A DNA stretch of 64,000 nt from Lepidostoma basale (GCA_022606425.2 JAHDVF020000500.1:806001-870000), one strand, 5' to 3'. Positions 21,975 to 33,924 are shown, counted from the first letter of the stretch. Made by a program: numbers and translations. Notes: generated by a model from the sequence alone, not told the origin.

Positions 21975-22390
21975 TTCTAAATATTCAAACCATCTTAGGA
22001 ATTCTTAATTATTTTGTTCGTAACGTTTTCGTTCTTCCTGCATTATTTTCTTACATCGGATATTCAATTTGAAATTCTATCATATAAACATTTCGTCTGA
22101 GAGATTTATTTTTTTAGTGTATTTGTTATATTTCCACATTCATCAGAGTGATTGATTTTTTAGTGCATTTATTTTATTCCACATTCGTCTGAGAGATTTA
22201 TTTTAAGGATATTTATTTTATTTCCACATTCGTCTGAGACATTTATTTTTTAGGGTAGGTACCTATTTATTTTATTTCCACATACATCAGAGTGATAGAT
22301 TTTTAGTGCATTTATTTTATTTCCACATTCGTTTGAGAGATGTATTATATTTTAAGGGTTAATTTTCAGTATATTTATTTTATTTTCATA
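21975..22390 (-). repeat. RTE scrap expanded into a minisatellite
   Basis: Positions 21,975-22,095 are a reversed GTTA-family piece (AACCATCTTA, TTTTGTTCGTAACG). From 22,096 a unit of about 45 bp recurs six times: CGTCTGAGAGATTTATTTTT, then TGCATTTATTTTATTTCCACATT with variants. Confidence 0.75.
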
Positions 22391-22939
22391 GTTCATAGAT
22401 TTCAGATACATACATAACTTTCATATTTTAGAGTTGGTTTTCAAGAACACGATTATACACCAATAAATAAATAAAATAAATATATTTCTTTAACGTACCT
22501 ACATTTTAAATATATATTGTGTTTTCAGATAAATATTATTAAAAGAAATGGATCAGTGGTGTATTGAATGCGTAACATATTTTATTAGCAGTCGGTCTTT
22601 TAAAAACAAGAAGGGACTTTCAAATATTAGAGTTTCGTCTGTTTGAGGTGTTTACCGCCGCCTTTCGCCACGGGGCGCTCGGGTATTCGTATTCCCTACT
22701 AACAGGGCAAAGGGCTGGGATCGGAGCCCATCGCAAAATCTCCAACGATACTTCTATTTCGGACACACAAATAACACAAACGACACTCACATTCACTCCT
22801 CCAGAGGTTTCCAAACTTTTTTACATGATTGAATAAAAATCTGAACATGAAACATTATCAATAATGGTATTCTAGGAATATTTGAAAGGAAAGAAAAAAT
22901 GATGGCTCTTTAAGAATTTCGTTTGAAACTTCGCAGATG

Positions 22940-23125
22940 AATATTTTTTTTATGAATTATGTATAACACTGCCTTTTCCACTTTTGGGTTTATTTTTCCC
23001 GATATGTTTCGAAGGTTGTTCACCTTCATCATCGGAAGAACGATAAACTGAGTTTCGTTCTTCCGATGATGACAGTTTCGAAACGTGTCGAGAAAAATAA
23101 ACCCAAAAGGGAAAAATCTGTGTTT
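22940..23125. repeat. Foldback repeat family B copy
   Basis: The two arms each carry a GTTTATTTTTC..CG block. Both have the GATGAT, hairpin, GAAAC order: one on the minus strand (about 22,999-23,045) and one on the plus strand (about 23,047-23,096). Confidence 0.8.
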
Positions 23126-23139
23126 TATAAAGTCAATAT

Positions 23140-23470
23140 CTTCTTCTTCTTCAAGTGCCCTGTCGGGTCCCCCCAACGTTGGCGATCACCTCGGCGAACC
23201 TGTCCCTGTCCTCCTCTACACTTCGGATGCCGGTCCACTCTCTCACGTTTCGCAGCCAGAACATTTGTCTCCTTCCGGGCCCTCGGCGTCTCTCAATTTT
23301 CCCCTCCAATATCAGTGGGAGAAGGTGGTACTTTTCCCCACCCAGATGTGAGATCTTTCGAACCTTGATAGTTGATAACAGTTCCCTGTCAACTCTAGCT
23401 CGCCTCAGGACTTCGGTATTGGTAACCATGTCTGTCCAGGGAACTCTGAGCATTCGGCGATGGAGTCACA
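23140..23470 (-). repeat. AAG-tailed RTE-like 3' fragment
   Basis: The minus strand reads MLRVPWTDMVTNTEVLRRAR, VDRELLSTIKVRKISHLGG, PLILEGKIERRRGPGRRQ and FAEVIANVGGTRQGT. It is one of the less decayed copies. The reversed AAG tail starts at 23,141. Confidence 0.88.
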
Positions 23471-23499
23471 TTTCAATATAATTCAATAAAATTCATATA

Positions 23500-23735
23500 A
23501 AAGTAGTGTGAATGGAAAAGGAAGTTGAGGAAGGCCAAAGAAGACATGACATGACCAAATTAATCAATTACTGAAAAGCAACAATCGCAATCAAAGCAAA
23601 AGGAACAATCGACGAGCGTGCGTGTCAATGTGGAATGTAAAAGGGGCGAGTTATGTCAGGATATAACAGTGTGGCGGTCCATCCCCTCTGTCTACTCCTC
23701 AGGAGAAACTTCGTGATGGTTAGTTAGTTAGTTGT
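23500..23735 (+). repeat. GTTA-tailed RTE-like 3' fragment
   Basis: It shows the RPKKT-like block, GTCAGGATATAACAGTGTGG, a CTGTCTACTCC variant and GATGGTTAGTTAGTTAGTT. Only the terminal 235 bases or so remain. Confidence 0.8.
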
Positions 23736-23999
23736 GTAAAGTTCTTATTATTCTTCTACTTCCTTGTTGTAGACCTTTGTGGTATGTTCTCCAATACATG
23801 TTTTTAAATACAGACATATATAATATGGGCATATAATGTGTAAAGTTGTTGTAATAATCATAATGTTAAAGTTGTTTGTAATATTTGTTTATTTGTGCTA
23901 TGGGCGCGGGCCCCCCAGAAACGCGGGCCCGTAGCACTCCTTACTTCTGCTATATGGCTAATCTGACCACGTATGTAATAAAATAAGTGTTTAAACCAA

Positions 24000-25460
24000 T
24001 AAAAAAAAGAGAATACCGAACTCATAATGTGTGACCACATAGCCTATTAGTTTTTCACTTGAAACATAACCAACAAAAGTTAGAGAACCGTGTTCACAGT
24101 CCTGAACAACCTTTTCAATTTGCCGCCTTTATTTCCCGCTTCCATCAGTCAGTAGTTGTCATTCGACATTTAGCCATTTGTATCGTTTTTCTCGGATAGA
24201 ATTTCAGTACCTGACCAATATTTGATTTATATTTGGATTTGCGCAAGGTCCGCAATTTATTACCCAAAAGTTTTAAAGATTGGACACAGACTATAAAATG
24301 TTATTGTTATTTCTTGTTTAGAAAGCGGCAATATTTAATTGTGTTATTTTAAAGATATTTAATGTTGGAAATAATAATAACCATAACTTTTGGTAATAGC
24401 TTTCACCCTCCTACAAAATGATTCAAAATTAATTTAATGTTTATTTATTTGTACCACGGTTACCTACAGCGGAGATAAAATAAGTAAAAAAATCCCACGA
24501 AAAATCTTTTAAGCATTGTGGAGATGAAATAAATAAGCGTTTAATGTTATCAGATTGTACAGAGTTACTATAATATCAAATTAAAATTAAAATGTATACC
24601 TAATATATAATTTTTTAAGCGATATCTTAGTCTTGAAATACAACATAAATATATTGTTAAACGAATTATGAAAGATACACCAAAAACTGTATATAAATTC
24701 GCATGAATAATGTTCATGGGTTTATTTTTATAAATATTAATACAATATTTTAATTTATTAATTAAATAGTCCATTGTTTTGACCGAAACACTAACATTAT
24801 AAACTGATAAATTAAAAAACCTTTGTTATATCTATCACATTTGTATTTTATATATTTTAAAATTTATACAATTGTGATACATTAAACAAAGTTTTTTAAT
24901 TTAACAGTTTATTTTAGTAATGTTGTTAAATGTTTTTTTTTGTAGTATTAGTTCATTCTAAAAAAAGAGAAATAATATATTTTAATAAAAAAATTCTTGG
25001 AAATCTTTTAAATTTTTAACTTTTAAAAATATGTTCACTGTATTGAGATATAAATAAACAATACAAAACACAAACAAAATTCTATTTATTGTCTTCGGAC
25101 ACTCGTCGTGAAGTGACATTGCTGTTTGATATCGACGCGCTTGCTTTCGTTAATCATGCTTTGAAAAAGGAATCAAGTTTTGTTATCACCATTGAAGTTT
25201 GCTGTTTTTTAATCAACTCTCTAAAATTACGAAAATGCGTATAATATAGTTGAACTTCGTTATTTGACGAATAGTCAATAAATGTTATTAGATCGTCGAA
25301 ATGTGATCTTACCACTGATAACTTCATTTTTGTCAATGTTTTTGAATTTTTGTCCGTTATATCCGAAGTTCGTTAAATAGAGGGCCGTTATATCGAGGTG
25401 TCACTGTATTATATTTAGATATTTCATTAAGAACCTAACTATTTACCACACGTGTGTTGT
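24000..25460. other. AT-rich intergenic DNA
   Basis: Apart from a decayed family D foldback near 24,765-24,910 (TTGTTTTGACCGAAACACTAA and its partner arm), I see no gene or element here. Confidence 0.4.
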
Positions 25461-25468
25461 ATATCTGT

Positions 25469-25736
25469 ATATCGCACCGTGAGTGTAGAACCGAAACAAG
25501 TGCAAATATACAGTTTGGAGATATGGGAGTTTAAAGACTTCATATTGCTTGGAAAAACTGTTTTTTTTTTCTAAATAAACCAATGATTTTCGGTTTATAG
25601 GTATATTACTTTAAACTGAAAATCATTGGTTTATTAAAAAAAAACAGTTTTTCCAAGCAATATGAAGTCTTTAAACTCCCATATCTCCAAACTGTATATT
25701 TGCACTTGTTTCGGTTTTACACTCACGGTGCGATAT
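25469..25736. repeat. Near-perfect 268-bp foldback
   Basis: An arm of about 122 bp starting ATATCGCACCGTGAGTGTA is followed by a loop of about 20 bp and its inverse copy. I count only two substitutions and one indel between the arms. It is non-coding and abuts an RTE fragment. Confidence 0.9.
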
Positions 25737-26005
25737 GATAGAGTGTCAAATGCAAACATAAAAAGTGAATGTTATAAACAAAATAATGAAAGGGTCATTA
25801 AGATGGTTTGGACACACGGAAAGAATGAATGAAGACAGAATGATAAAGAAAGTATATGTTGTAAACGACGTAAACGGAACTAGTAATACGGTAGAGCGAG
25901 GAAAACGTGACACGATCAAATCAATCAAATATTAACTGTCAGCCACGTAAGAAGTCCGAGAAATTGACGTGTGTGTATCCCACAATGTATTAATGAAGAA
26001 GAAGC
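25737..26005 (+). repeat. GTTA-family RTE-like fragment
   Basis: It begins GATAGAGTGTCAAATGCAAA, runs through LRWFGHTERMNEDRM-like and GRARKT-like sequence, and is lost after GTATCCCACAATGTATTAATG. It has internal deletions and no tail. Confidence 0.75.
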
Positions 26006-26120
26006 GAGATCCGGTGGTGGTCTAGGGGATAGAACGCTTGGCTCCTGATCCAGGGGACTTGAGTTCGAGCCTGGACACGGCCAGATTCCTTCCTTATAAT
26101 AATGAGCTATTTTCTGCTCA
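26006..26120 (+). repeat. tRNA-derived SINE, family 1
   Basis: It carries an A box TGGTCTAGGGGA and a B box GAGTTCGAGCC at tRNA spacing. The head resembles a tRNA but the acceptor arm does not pair, so it is not a gene. A decayed minus-strand copy is at 56,236-56,300. Confidence 0.75.
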
Positions 26121-26124
26121 TATT

Positions 26125-26440
26125 AAAGATACTTCTTCTTCTTTTAATAGATCTGACGATCTGTGACACAGAAATCATGTCTCGTCGGATGATGAGGTCC
26201 AGCTGCCCTTCCATCTCTTAGGCGGTCTTCCAGGTGGGCGGTGTCCGGAGGGGATTTCATAAGCGGCTGTATATTCAAGTCTCTCACTATCCATTCGGGC
26301 TACATGGTCCCTCCAGTATCTTCTTCTGGATCTACTTCACTGAACGATATCCTCTATTCCGCAAGTTTTTCTTATGTCTACGTTGCGGACACGATCTTGG
26401 AGAGTTTTTCCAGTAATTGATCTTAGGACCTTCATCTCTG
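26125..26440 (-). repeat. AAG-tailed RTE-like 3' fragment
   Basis: The reversed AAG tail (TACTTCTTCTTC) is followed by TCCATCTCTTAGGCGGTC and GTCTCTCACTATCCATTC blocks. These are shared with 40,400-40,740 and, in part, 17,028-17,149. Confidence 0.7.
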
Positions 26441-26509
26441 ATTAAAGATTGTAAAAATAAATTCTAATGTCATTGATTTAAATATTTGGTGTGAGTATTT
26501 AAAAAAAAG

Positions 26510-26595
26510 TATGTTAAGACAGAACAATATGGCGATCTATTATTTCTGCCTACCCCTCCGGAAAGACGGCATGATGGTTAGTTAGTTAGTAAGTT
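26510..26595 (+). repeat. GTTA-tailed RTE-like terminal scrap
   Basis: It contains AGACAGAACAATATGGCGAT, CTGCCTACCCCTCCGGA and GATGGTTAGTTAGTTAG. Confidence 0.8.
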
Positions 26596-26599
26596 ACCT

Positions 26600-27320
26600 A
26601 ACTATCATTTCATATTTGATGCAGCTTGATAATTTTCTCGGTAGATTGTGGGTAGGTTAGTGATTAAAACTTACATAAAAAATGGGTACCTACTTCAGTA
26701 CCTACCCGAGATTCGTAGTGGGTGATTTGAAATACGATCGGCCCAATATCGGATGCCAGATTGTTCCTGGGAACTGCAGACAAACCGGCAACATTGACAA
26801 ACGGCAACAGGGGGTAAGGTGTACACATCGCACAGTAGCAGATATCCATTGAGGTCTGTAATGCAATACTCATGACGCCTCTCGAGCGAACAATGGCCCA
26901 ACGATCCTAAGATTGCGGCTACTTTGGAGGCAGGAAGTTAACTCGGATCAGATCTGAGAAGAGAGAAGCCGCTCGATGTATCGTTGAAATGAATAACATA
27001 ATTACAGAAATACTTTACCTACTCACTCTTAAACATCTTTCCTTCACTATTGTTATGAACATATACAATGCATCGAATAACTATTAATCATTAATCTTTA
27101 ATCATTAATTTACGCAAATCTCACAAATATTATAGATACTATTTAATCCAAGTCGTCTGCAACCTCACAATTACAATAAGAATGATTAAAAAAAAACGAT
27201 AAAAAAAGGATTTATTGTTTCTTAACCAATGATGTAAAATAACGTTCCGGAAAATGCATGGAAACGGATATTAACTAGCATATATATATGAACATAAATG
27301 ATTCAAAGGAAAAGAATCAT
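26600..27320. other. Unassigned intergenic DNA
   Basis: Positions 26,680-26,960 are GC-richer than their surroundings and have a minus-strand open stretch of about 68 codons. I recognise no protein family in it. The rest is AT-rich without features. Confidence 0.35.
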
Positions 27321-27329
27321 CTATTATTT

Positions 27330-27600
27330 ATTGTTTCTTTAACAATGATGTTAAACTCCATATTAAATAATTAATACGAATGAAAACGTCAGTTTTCTAG
27401 AAGTTTCATTATATTTTATGGGAATGACATATTTTGCCATTCTAAGGCATTATCAATGACATTTGATAATGCCTTAGAAGAGCGAAACATGTCATTTCCA
27501 TAAAATATAATAAAACTTCTAGAAAACGGATGCTTTCATACGTATTAATTACTTAAAAAATAAAGACATAAAGATTACGCATCAGAGATAACAATCACAA
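27330..27600. repeat. Foldback repeat family A copy
   Basis: The two arms contain TTTTCTAGAAGTTTCATTAT and its inverse around the centre GGCATTATCAATGACATTTG. The family has at least seven copies in the window and outer ends like TACGAATGAAAACGTC. Confidence 0.85.
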
Positions 27601-27885
27601 CATTGGCGATCACCCCCCAACGTTGGCGATCATTGCAGCAAAGGCATCTCTGTCCTACGCCACATGGAACAAGTTCTGAACTCTTGTAATTCTTATCCAC
27701 TATTTTATGTTCCATAGCCAGGACATCTGCCTTCTACCAATTCCCCGATGTCCCTCCACTTGACCCATTAATATCAGTCGAAGGAGGTGGCATTTTTCTT
27801 CCCTTAGCACATGACCCAAATATGAGACCTTTCTAATTTTCACACTTGACAACAGCTCTCTATTGGCTCTGACTCTCTGTTAAAA
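27600..27885 (-). repeat. AAG-tailed RTE-like 3' fragment, decayed
   Basis: The minus strand keeps the VANVG end (CCAACGTTGGCGATCA, duplicated at its start), the RRQMS-like block and the YLGHVLRE-like block of the RFAEVIANVGGT family. Confidence 0.75.
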
Positions 27886-28060
27886 AGAAAGACATATGGA
27901 AAGAGTGAATGAAGAAAGAATGGTAAAAAAATGATATGTTAATGATGTAAATGGAACCAGAAATAGAGAAAGGCCGAGGAAAACGTGGCACGATCAAATA
28001 AATCAAATATTGAATGTCGCCCATGTGAGGAGTCAGAGAAATCGACGCGCGTGCATGACG
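27886..28060 (+). repeat. GTTA-family RTE-like fragment
   Basis: It reads ERVNEERMVKK-like, NRERPRKTWHDQI, LNVAHVRSQRNRRACM, then switches abruptly to another element at about 28,060. Confidence 0.75.
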
Positions 28061-28400
28061 TTCTGGTAGAAAGAATGCCAGAGGTTAGAGCATAGAAAAT
28101 TGTGTCCAGATGGGTGTCGCGCGGAAAGAGACCAAGAAGCCGATCAATGAAAATATGGGCTGATTGCGCGGAAGAGGACTGGGAGGATTTAGAAAGATCT
28201 GGATAATGGATGGAAAGGGGAAAGAGAAAGCGAGGCAGACCTAGAGCCACCTGTAGAAGAACCCTGCAGGACGAGGTTAAGGCAGCAGGCCTCACTTGGG
28301 ATGATGTTAGGCATCAGGCATGCGATAGAGTCGGGTGGAGAAGATTCCTTGAGGCCCTATGCACCACTGAGGTGTGACAGGACAAAAAGAAGAAGAAGAA
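28061..28400 (+). repeat. AAG-tailed non-LTR C-terminal fragment (LTWDDVRHQA type)
   Basis: It codes for KRGRPRATCRRTLQDEVK, AAGLTWDDVRHQACDRVGWR and RFLEALCTTEV, stop, then AAAAAGAAGAAGAAG. This is the typical C-terminal end of a retrotransposon polyprotein. It joins the GTTA-family fragment without a gap. Confidence 0.8.
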
Positions 28401-28464
28401 GAAGAATTTCCGAAACATTACGAAACACTAACATACCAAATATCGTAAGAAATATAATATGAAA

Positions 28465-28695
28465 TAAATGAACGATTTTTTATGAATAAAAACATTGGTT
28501 TTTCCACTTTTGAGTGTATTTTTCTCGACATGTTTCGAAGGCTTTACACCTCCATAATCGGGAGAACGATATAAACAGATAAATAAAAAATATATCGTTC
28601 TCCAGATGATGAAAGTGTAAAATCTTCGAAACACGTCGAGAAAAATAAACTCAATAGTGGAAAAACAGTGTTTTAATTCATAAAAAATCGTCAAT
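28465..28695. repeat. Foldback repeat family B, best copy
   Basis: The arms TTTTATGAATTAAAACA-like / TTTTTCCACTTTTGAGT pair across about 225 bp. Each arm carries the hammerhead-like core facing outward from the centre. The plus-strand one is at 28,598-28,642. Confidence 0.88.
28598..28642 (+). ncRNA. Hammerhead-ribozyme-like motif (family B)
   Basis: Stem I TTCTC (28,598-28,602) pairs with GAGAA (28,638-28,642). Between them lie CAGATGA plus T, stem II GAAAG with TCTTC, GAAA (28,628-28,631), the short stem III ACACGT and the cleavage triplet GTC ending 28,637. It departs from the hammerhead consensus at U4 (A here) and by one extra base after A9. Activity is not shown. Confidence 0.4.
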
Positions 28696-28719
28696 TCCAC
28701 AGTGTTAGCGCATTAAGTT

Positions 28720-29285
28720 TATCTAAAAATAAATAAATGATAGTTAAACGGGTACATATGAAATGAAGATGAGAAATAAAATATAACAATTGCTATAGAT
28801 TCCAAACCAAAGTTGTTTTTCTAAAGACTACCGCTTTGTTCGGAAGCGTCGTTTCGGGCGTAGATACAAGAGTTATTAACAATGCTCCCTGTGAGGACTA
28901 GAGAAAAAATCTACGCACCCATAAAGTGAGCATTCACCCAATACTGCGTCGCGAATTCTTTGTCACGATTTGCAAAGGACAAAAGGTTTTTTGTGCAACC
29001 TGCTTGGATTGGGGCCGGATTATTATCTTCAGTGCCAGGCCCTTGATAAGTCGTAAACTTTTTACGATCTTTCATTATCATTTGCGCCCGTTTTTATTTT
29101 TATTTCGTTTCTAAGAAATTTTTATTAAGTAAATAATATCATTTGATTGATGAAGTTATATTTATATACGAACGAAGTTCTTTACAATCTATGATCAAAG
29201 CCATGAATTCCGTGTACCTATGCATGACTAGATCCTAAATATTTTAATACGGATTTTACTTATACTTGGGAAATTGTAAAACTTT
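28720..29285. other. Unassigned intergenic DNA
   Basis: 28,840-29,070 is GC-richer and apparently unique. I see no coding or RNA signature. Confidence 0.35.
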
Positions 29286-29289
29286 GTTT

Positions 29290-29480
29290 AATCCACTATT
29301 TAATAAAAAAATATTAAAAAACACGTCATGTTTCGGAGGATACCGCCATCTTCAGTTGTAAAAATATAATAAAAACTAAACTCTTTGTAGAATTTGTAGA
29401 GTTTGTAGAAAGACTAATAAAAAACACATTTAAAATTAGATACAATAATTCAAATTTAAAAATTAACCTGGGCTATTTGT
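29290..29480 (-). repeat. Repeat family C copy with hammerhead-like core
   Basis: It shares TGTTTCGGAGGATACC and the downstream TAAAAACTAAAC...AAAGACTAAT-type block with 54,750-54,940. The core (29,321-29,359, minus) reads CTGAAGA, T, GGCGG, TAT, CCTCC, GAAA, CATGAC. Confidence 0.75.
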
Positions 29481-30089
29481 ACAGGTACTAACAACACTGA
29501 TGGGTGGTACAAGACAGTTGAACTGCCAGTGTTATGAACTTGGTGTGCACATCTAATCTGTCTTAATATATATTTTTTATTACTTATCGCTATTGTACAT
29601 TAACATAGATGTTTTGTTTGCGTACCGACAAAAAATAAATTGATAAAAGCTGGGCATATTTATATAAAGAAAGAGAGTTTCAAATATGGTGGCTTTTCTT
29701 AATTATCGATGCTTTTTTAATTTCCACTGTTCCACTGTTTTCCCGAAGCTGTTCTCTATCAATCCCTAGGCTCGTCCCTCGTCCACGCGGGACTTGGATT
29801 GTGATTTGAAAAAAAAACAAGGAATCTAATGCCACATTTAAACTACCCATTCTCTATGTCCCGCCGAAATGTAAATTTATTTAATAAACACAATACATTT
29901 TTTTAAAAACAAAACAGAGCTACTAGAAACTATCACAAGCTAGATGACGATGATGATAGGTTTATCACTTTTTGATAATATACAAATGTTTTAATTATGC
30001 ACTTAAAGTCATTACCGCAAATGAGTTATAGAGATTATAGACAAATAGTTATATAGACTCCCATCCCACACTCCGTCACAATTTTATAA

Positions 30090-30190
30090 TAGGCCATAAA
30101 ATCGTGGCGGGCATAGGGATTGTTTGAGCGAAGCTGACGAAGGGGCGCCGCTGCGTCCTATAACAGCTTCGGGTAAGCGGCGGGTAACCT
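30090..30190 (+). repeat. Copy of the 63.5-kb short GC-rich repeat
   Basis: GGGGCGCCGCTGCGTCCTAT and AACAGCTTCGGGTAAGCGGC closely match 63,620-63,680. No ends could be fixed here. Confidence 0.65.
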
Positions 30191-30279
30191 TCTGTCTTTA
30201 TTTAAGTGTAAGTTTGTTAATTTGTATGTGTATTAACAATCACTGTATGTTACCCTACAATAAATATACATAGACTGAA

Positions 30280-31070
30280 GCAAAGATGGCAGTGCACAAC
30301 GGAGTTCTAGTGCCGACCTTGATGTATGGAAGTGAAGCTTGGAGTTTGGCAAAAGAATGATGAGAGGTGAATAAATAAATACCGTAGAAATGAAGTCACT
30401 CAGAAGAATGTGCGGAAAAACTATATATAATAGAATATCTAATAATGAAGCAAGAAAGGAATGTAAGGCGGATGAATTCGTGATAAATAAAATTAAGAAA
30501 GGATCACTTACATGGTTTGGACATATAAAACGAATGAATGAGGAAAGATTGGTTTGAAAGATATATACAAAAAGTGTGAATGGAAACAGAAGCCGAGGAA
30601 TGCTAAGGAAGACATGGCATGACCAAATTAATCAATTGATGAAAGGCGACCATGTTCGAAGTAGAAACAGTAGGTACATGTCTCACACAGAGAACGCCAG
30701 AGTATATATCGGACCTCTGCGTGACACCCATGCCTACGGAAAGGCAACGTTCACTCCAATCTGTAGAAACAAGTGCAAACAACATAACAATTCCAGCCAA
30801 TAAAGCATGTTTCTCTGATCGTGCTTTTATCGTTGCAAATTTCTAAAGACTGCACTGTTCGGTCAGTCATTTCCTAGTAAGAGTAATTGATTTTGATGAT
30901 ACAAAACAGCGCACTTAAAATACAAGTCATCAGAATAATAATAATAATAATGTCTGGATGTGTAAATATAGAATATGCGCGAGAGTTATGTCAGGATAGA
31001 ACAGTGTGGCGATTCATCATCTCTGCCTACCCCTACAGATGATGGTTAGTTAGTTAGTTAGTTAGTTATC
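30280..31070 (+). repeat. GTTA-tailed RTE-like 3' element
   Basis: It starts GCAAAGATGGCAGTGCACAA, the same 5' boundary as 53,411. It continues NGVLVPTLMYGSEAWS, RRMCGKTIYNR, TWFGHIKRMNEER and LRKTWHDQINQ, and ends GATGGTTAGTTAGTTAGTTA. About 230 foreign bases are inserted near 30,695-30,945. There are multiple frame breaks. Confidence 0.82.
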
Positions 31071-31079
31071 ATAGATACA

Positions 31080-31490
31080 AATGTTTTGCGCGCTCTATTC
31101 CTGGGAACTTCTACTAGAATATGACACTTGATACTTTATTTTCTCCGGTTCGCTAATCTTCGCATCTTTACACGTTTTGAACATTCTTCTGTCTACATCT
31201 GCGCACAGGTTCACTCCATTATAGCATTCTTCTTTGTGACACTAAAGACATATTTGATTCATAAAAAAATACGCGTAACAAGCTCATCTAAGAAGTTCTG
31301 GCAGGATATAGGATGTTGATATCATATTCGAGAAGCAAAAAAAGGATGGGATCAGTAGGCGAAGGGTGTCTAAAGCATTATTGCTATTTTAAACTAAAAA
31401 ATTAGTTATAAAAAGAAATGAGATTTTACGCATCATTAGATGTGATTTTTGAAAGCAAGTTTATAACAATATATTTTTTGGACAATTAAA
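31080..31490. other. AT-rich intergenic DNA, nothing recognised
   Basis: No supported feature. Confidence 0.4.
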
Positions 31491-31675
31491 ACTTTCTTCA
31501 TTATTTTGTTCATAACACTTTCATTCGCACCACATTCACTTCTTATACTTGCATTTGTCACATACAGATTTACCACACATTCGTCTTAGAGATAAATTTT
31601 TTACTGCATTTATTCTACTTTCATCCTTCTTTTGTCACTTCCATACATAAGGGTCGGCACAAGAACACCTTAGCT
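31490..31675 (-). repeat. GTTA-family RTE-like 5' portion
   Basis: On the minus strand it starts with GGTGTTCTTGTGCCGACCC, the same boundary as 11,912 and 61,499. It continues into a decayed CGKSVCDKCKYKK-like stretch and is lost past MNKIMK. Confidence 0.7.
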
Positions 31676-31737
31676 TTTTTGGATAAGCTTTTGTTTGCGA
31701 TGACAACTTTAAGTGCACCATTTACTCTGTTGCCTGC

Positions 31738-31883
<146 letters not shown>

Positions 31884-31884
31884 G

Positions 31885-32800
31885 CATCGTTTTCGTAATG
31901 TAGTAATTTTTTGGCGCATTACCTAAGGCGTGTTTTAAATCTAAAATGAATCCTGTATCCAATATCCTCGATCGGTTAAAAAACTACAGTGCAATAAAAT
32001 AAATACTTACACAGTTAGAATTTTAATTAGGATATGAAAGATGGGATACTCTGGGTTATTCTTAGACCTGAAATATAAACACGACATTCATATTATAGAA
32101 ACGTTGCAAAATATATTTTGGTATAGTGTAAATTTTTAATTTTTCTACGTAAGAACAGCCAAAATGCGATCGAGTATATTTAATCCTTTTGCTATTCTTT
32201 CATAGATGGCGCTAGTATATAAATAAACATCAAATTATTTTATATCGAACTATTTTATTATTAATTTAATATATGTATGTAATACAATCATATTATACAA
32301 ATTAATTATAAATTTAATTGATTACTAATTACCTATACCGGTTTTCTTGTAGTTTTTTTTTTCAATTAAAATAATTATGTGTCTAATAATTTATTGGAAT
32401 ATTAAATAAAATAATTTGTTCAACAAAAAGAGCTACGAAGTTTTCGGTGAATATTTGAATAAGTGTATTCCATTGAAGATTTTTTTATTTACATTCAGAA
32501 GAAACTTGTCGACATCTCGGCTAGTTTCAAACAAAAGTCTGACGCGTACAGAGATGAGCTCCGCATTCACAGGGCTGACGGATTTAGGGTGCTGGTCAGT
32601 GGGATATGTGTCGCTTTGTCATTTTTTTTCCAGGGTGACCAGGCAACCTTAATATCACGGGATATTTATGGATCTAGTTCCTCGACACTAAAAATAATAT
32701 TATAGATATTTCTAGCATCAGTATATGTGGAAAACACCGAATTTAAATAATATAATGAATTCTATAATATTAGAAATTGGCCTACAACTGTGTGTTAGGT
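31885..32800. other. AT-rich intergenic DNA
   Basis: ATAGATGGCGCTAGT at 32,204 recurs near 48,551 and is probably a repeat end. Nothing else is supported. Confidence 0.4.
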
Positions 32801-32809
32801 GCAGGTTTC

Positions 32810-33105
32810 ATACTAAATATATTTATTTTTAAGGATTAATTGTAACTCAATAGAGACGAAGATGTAAATTGGAAACAGAATATGGTGGTCATTGGTTGGG
32901 TTAAGTGCACGCTTTATGTAATACAATAACACATTTAGCGTGCGCTTAACCCAACCAATGACAGGTCATAAGTCCTGGAAACGCCTCGACCACCATATTC
33001 TGTTTCCAATTTAAATCTTTGTCTCTCTATTGGGATACAATCCTTAAAAATGATATCCCGCAATGGGTAAAATCCAGTATTCGTCTACAAGTATTTGTAT
33101 ACATT
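32810..33105. repeat. Foldback repeat family E copy
   Basis: CAATAGAGACGAAGATGTAA and GGTTGGGTTAAGTGCACGCT read inward from the left, and the same blocks read inward in inverted form from the right. Other copies lie at 48,640-48,870, 56,600-56,735 and 57,105-57,185. Confidence 0.85.
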
Positions 33106-33237
33106 CAAAATATTTATTTTTAACTACTATATAGCATATGGCATTTTATATAGCGCCGTTGAGATAAAAAATATCATAAAAATGGAGCTTTATAAATAAT
33201 CCAAATTTTAAAGCGCCGTTTTTGTGATGTAATCACC

Positions 33238-33480
33238 TCTTCTTCTTCTACTTCCTTATTGTATGTAGACCTATGTGGTCTGTTCTACAGAGTGTTACTT
33301 CTCCTGTGAGGTAGATTCCCAGCTGTTCTTCCATCTTTTAGGAGGTCTTCCACGAGGACGAGTCCCATGAGGCTGAATATGCAATGCAATATAAGGGAGT
33401 CTGGTGGTGTTCATTCTTTGAACCCTTACCAGTTTCTTTTTCGCTGTCTACATTACTGTAATCCCCTGTAGGTTGCTTAA
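33238..33480 (-). repeat. AAG-tailed RTE-like 3' fragment
   Basis: The reversed AAG tail and body match 8,335-8,655 closely. Confidence 0.7.
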
Positions 33481-33484
33481 TGAC

Positions 33485-33920
33485 GTTTCTTTAATCTAAA
33501 AGTCTAAATATGAACATTATATCTGATATTCGCGATCGGTTAGAAAGTAAAATAAAACAAATATAAAAGTTTTTTAATTTTGGTATGAATTATGAAAAAT
33601 ATGGGTATGAAGGTAGATTGTTCCAAGGTGATGGGCCGGCTACTGCAAAAGCTCAATACCCGAAATTTATTTTATTAACACTAATCTTCTTTTAATATCT
33701 TAAGTTATAAAAAATATTAATAATTATAAATAGTGAAAAAATGCATTAATTAAAAAAATGTAGATTCCTGAGTAGAAATAAATTGAATAGAAATTAATTA
33801 TGACTCGTATTCACGTTTAAATATAGGGATAAATGTGTTCATTAAAAATAAACACAGTATATTATTTTTATGATTTTTTATTCCAGAATCACGTACCTAA
33901 TAACAATTATTACATAATAT
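33485..33920. other. AT-rich intergenic DNA, nothing recognised
   Basis: No supported feature. Confidence 0.4.
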
Positions 33921-33924
33921 TATA

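Noticed and set aside
22096..22390. CRISPR-like array
   Set aside because: The units have no unique spacers and vary freely, and the context is animal. It is a minisatellite.
26030..26105. tRNA gene (A and B box present)
   Set aside because: The acceptor and anticodon stems do not pair. The segment continues into an unrelated tail and has a second copy at 56.2 kb, so it is a SINE.
26664..26901. Minus-strand open stretch with many cysteines
   Set aside because: It is only about 68 codons with no recognised family, splice signals or partner exons.
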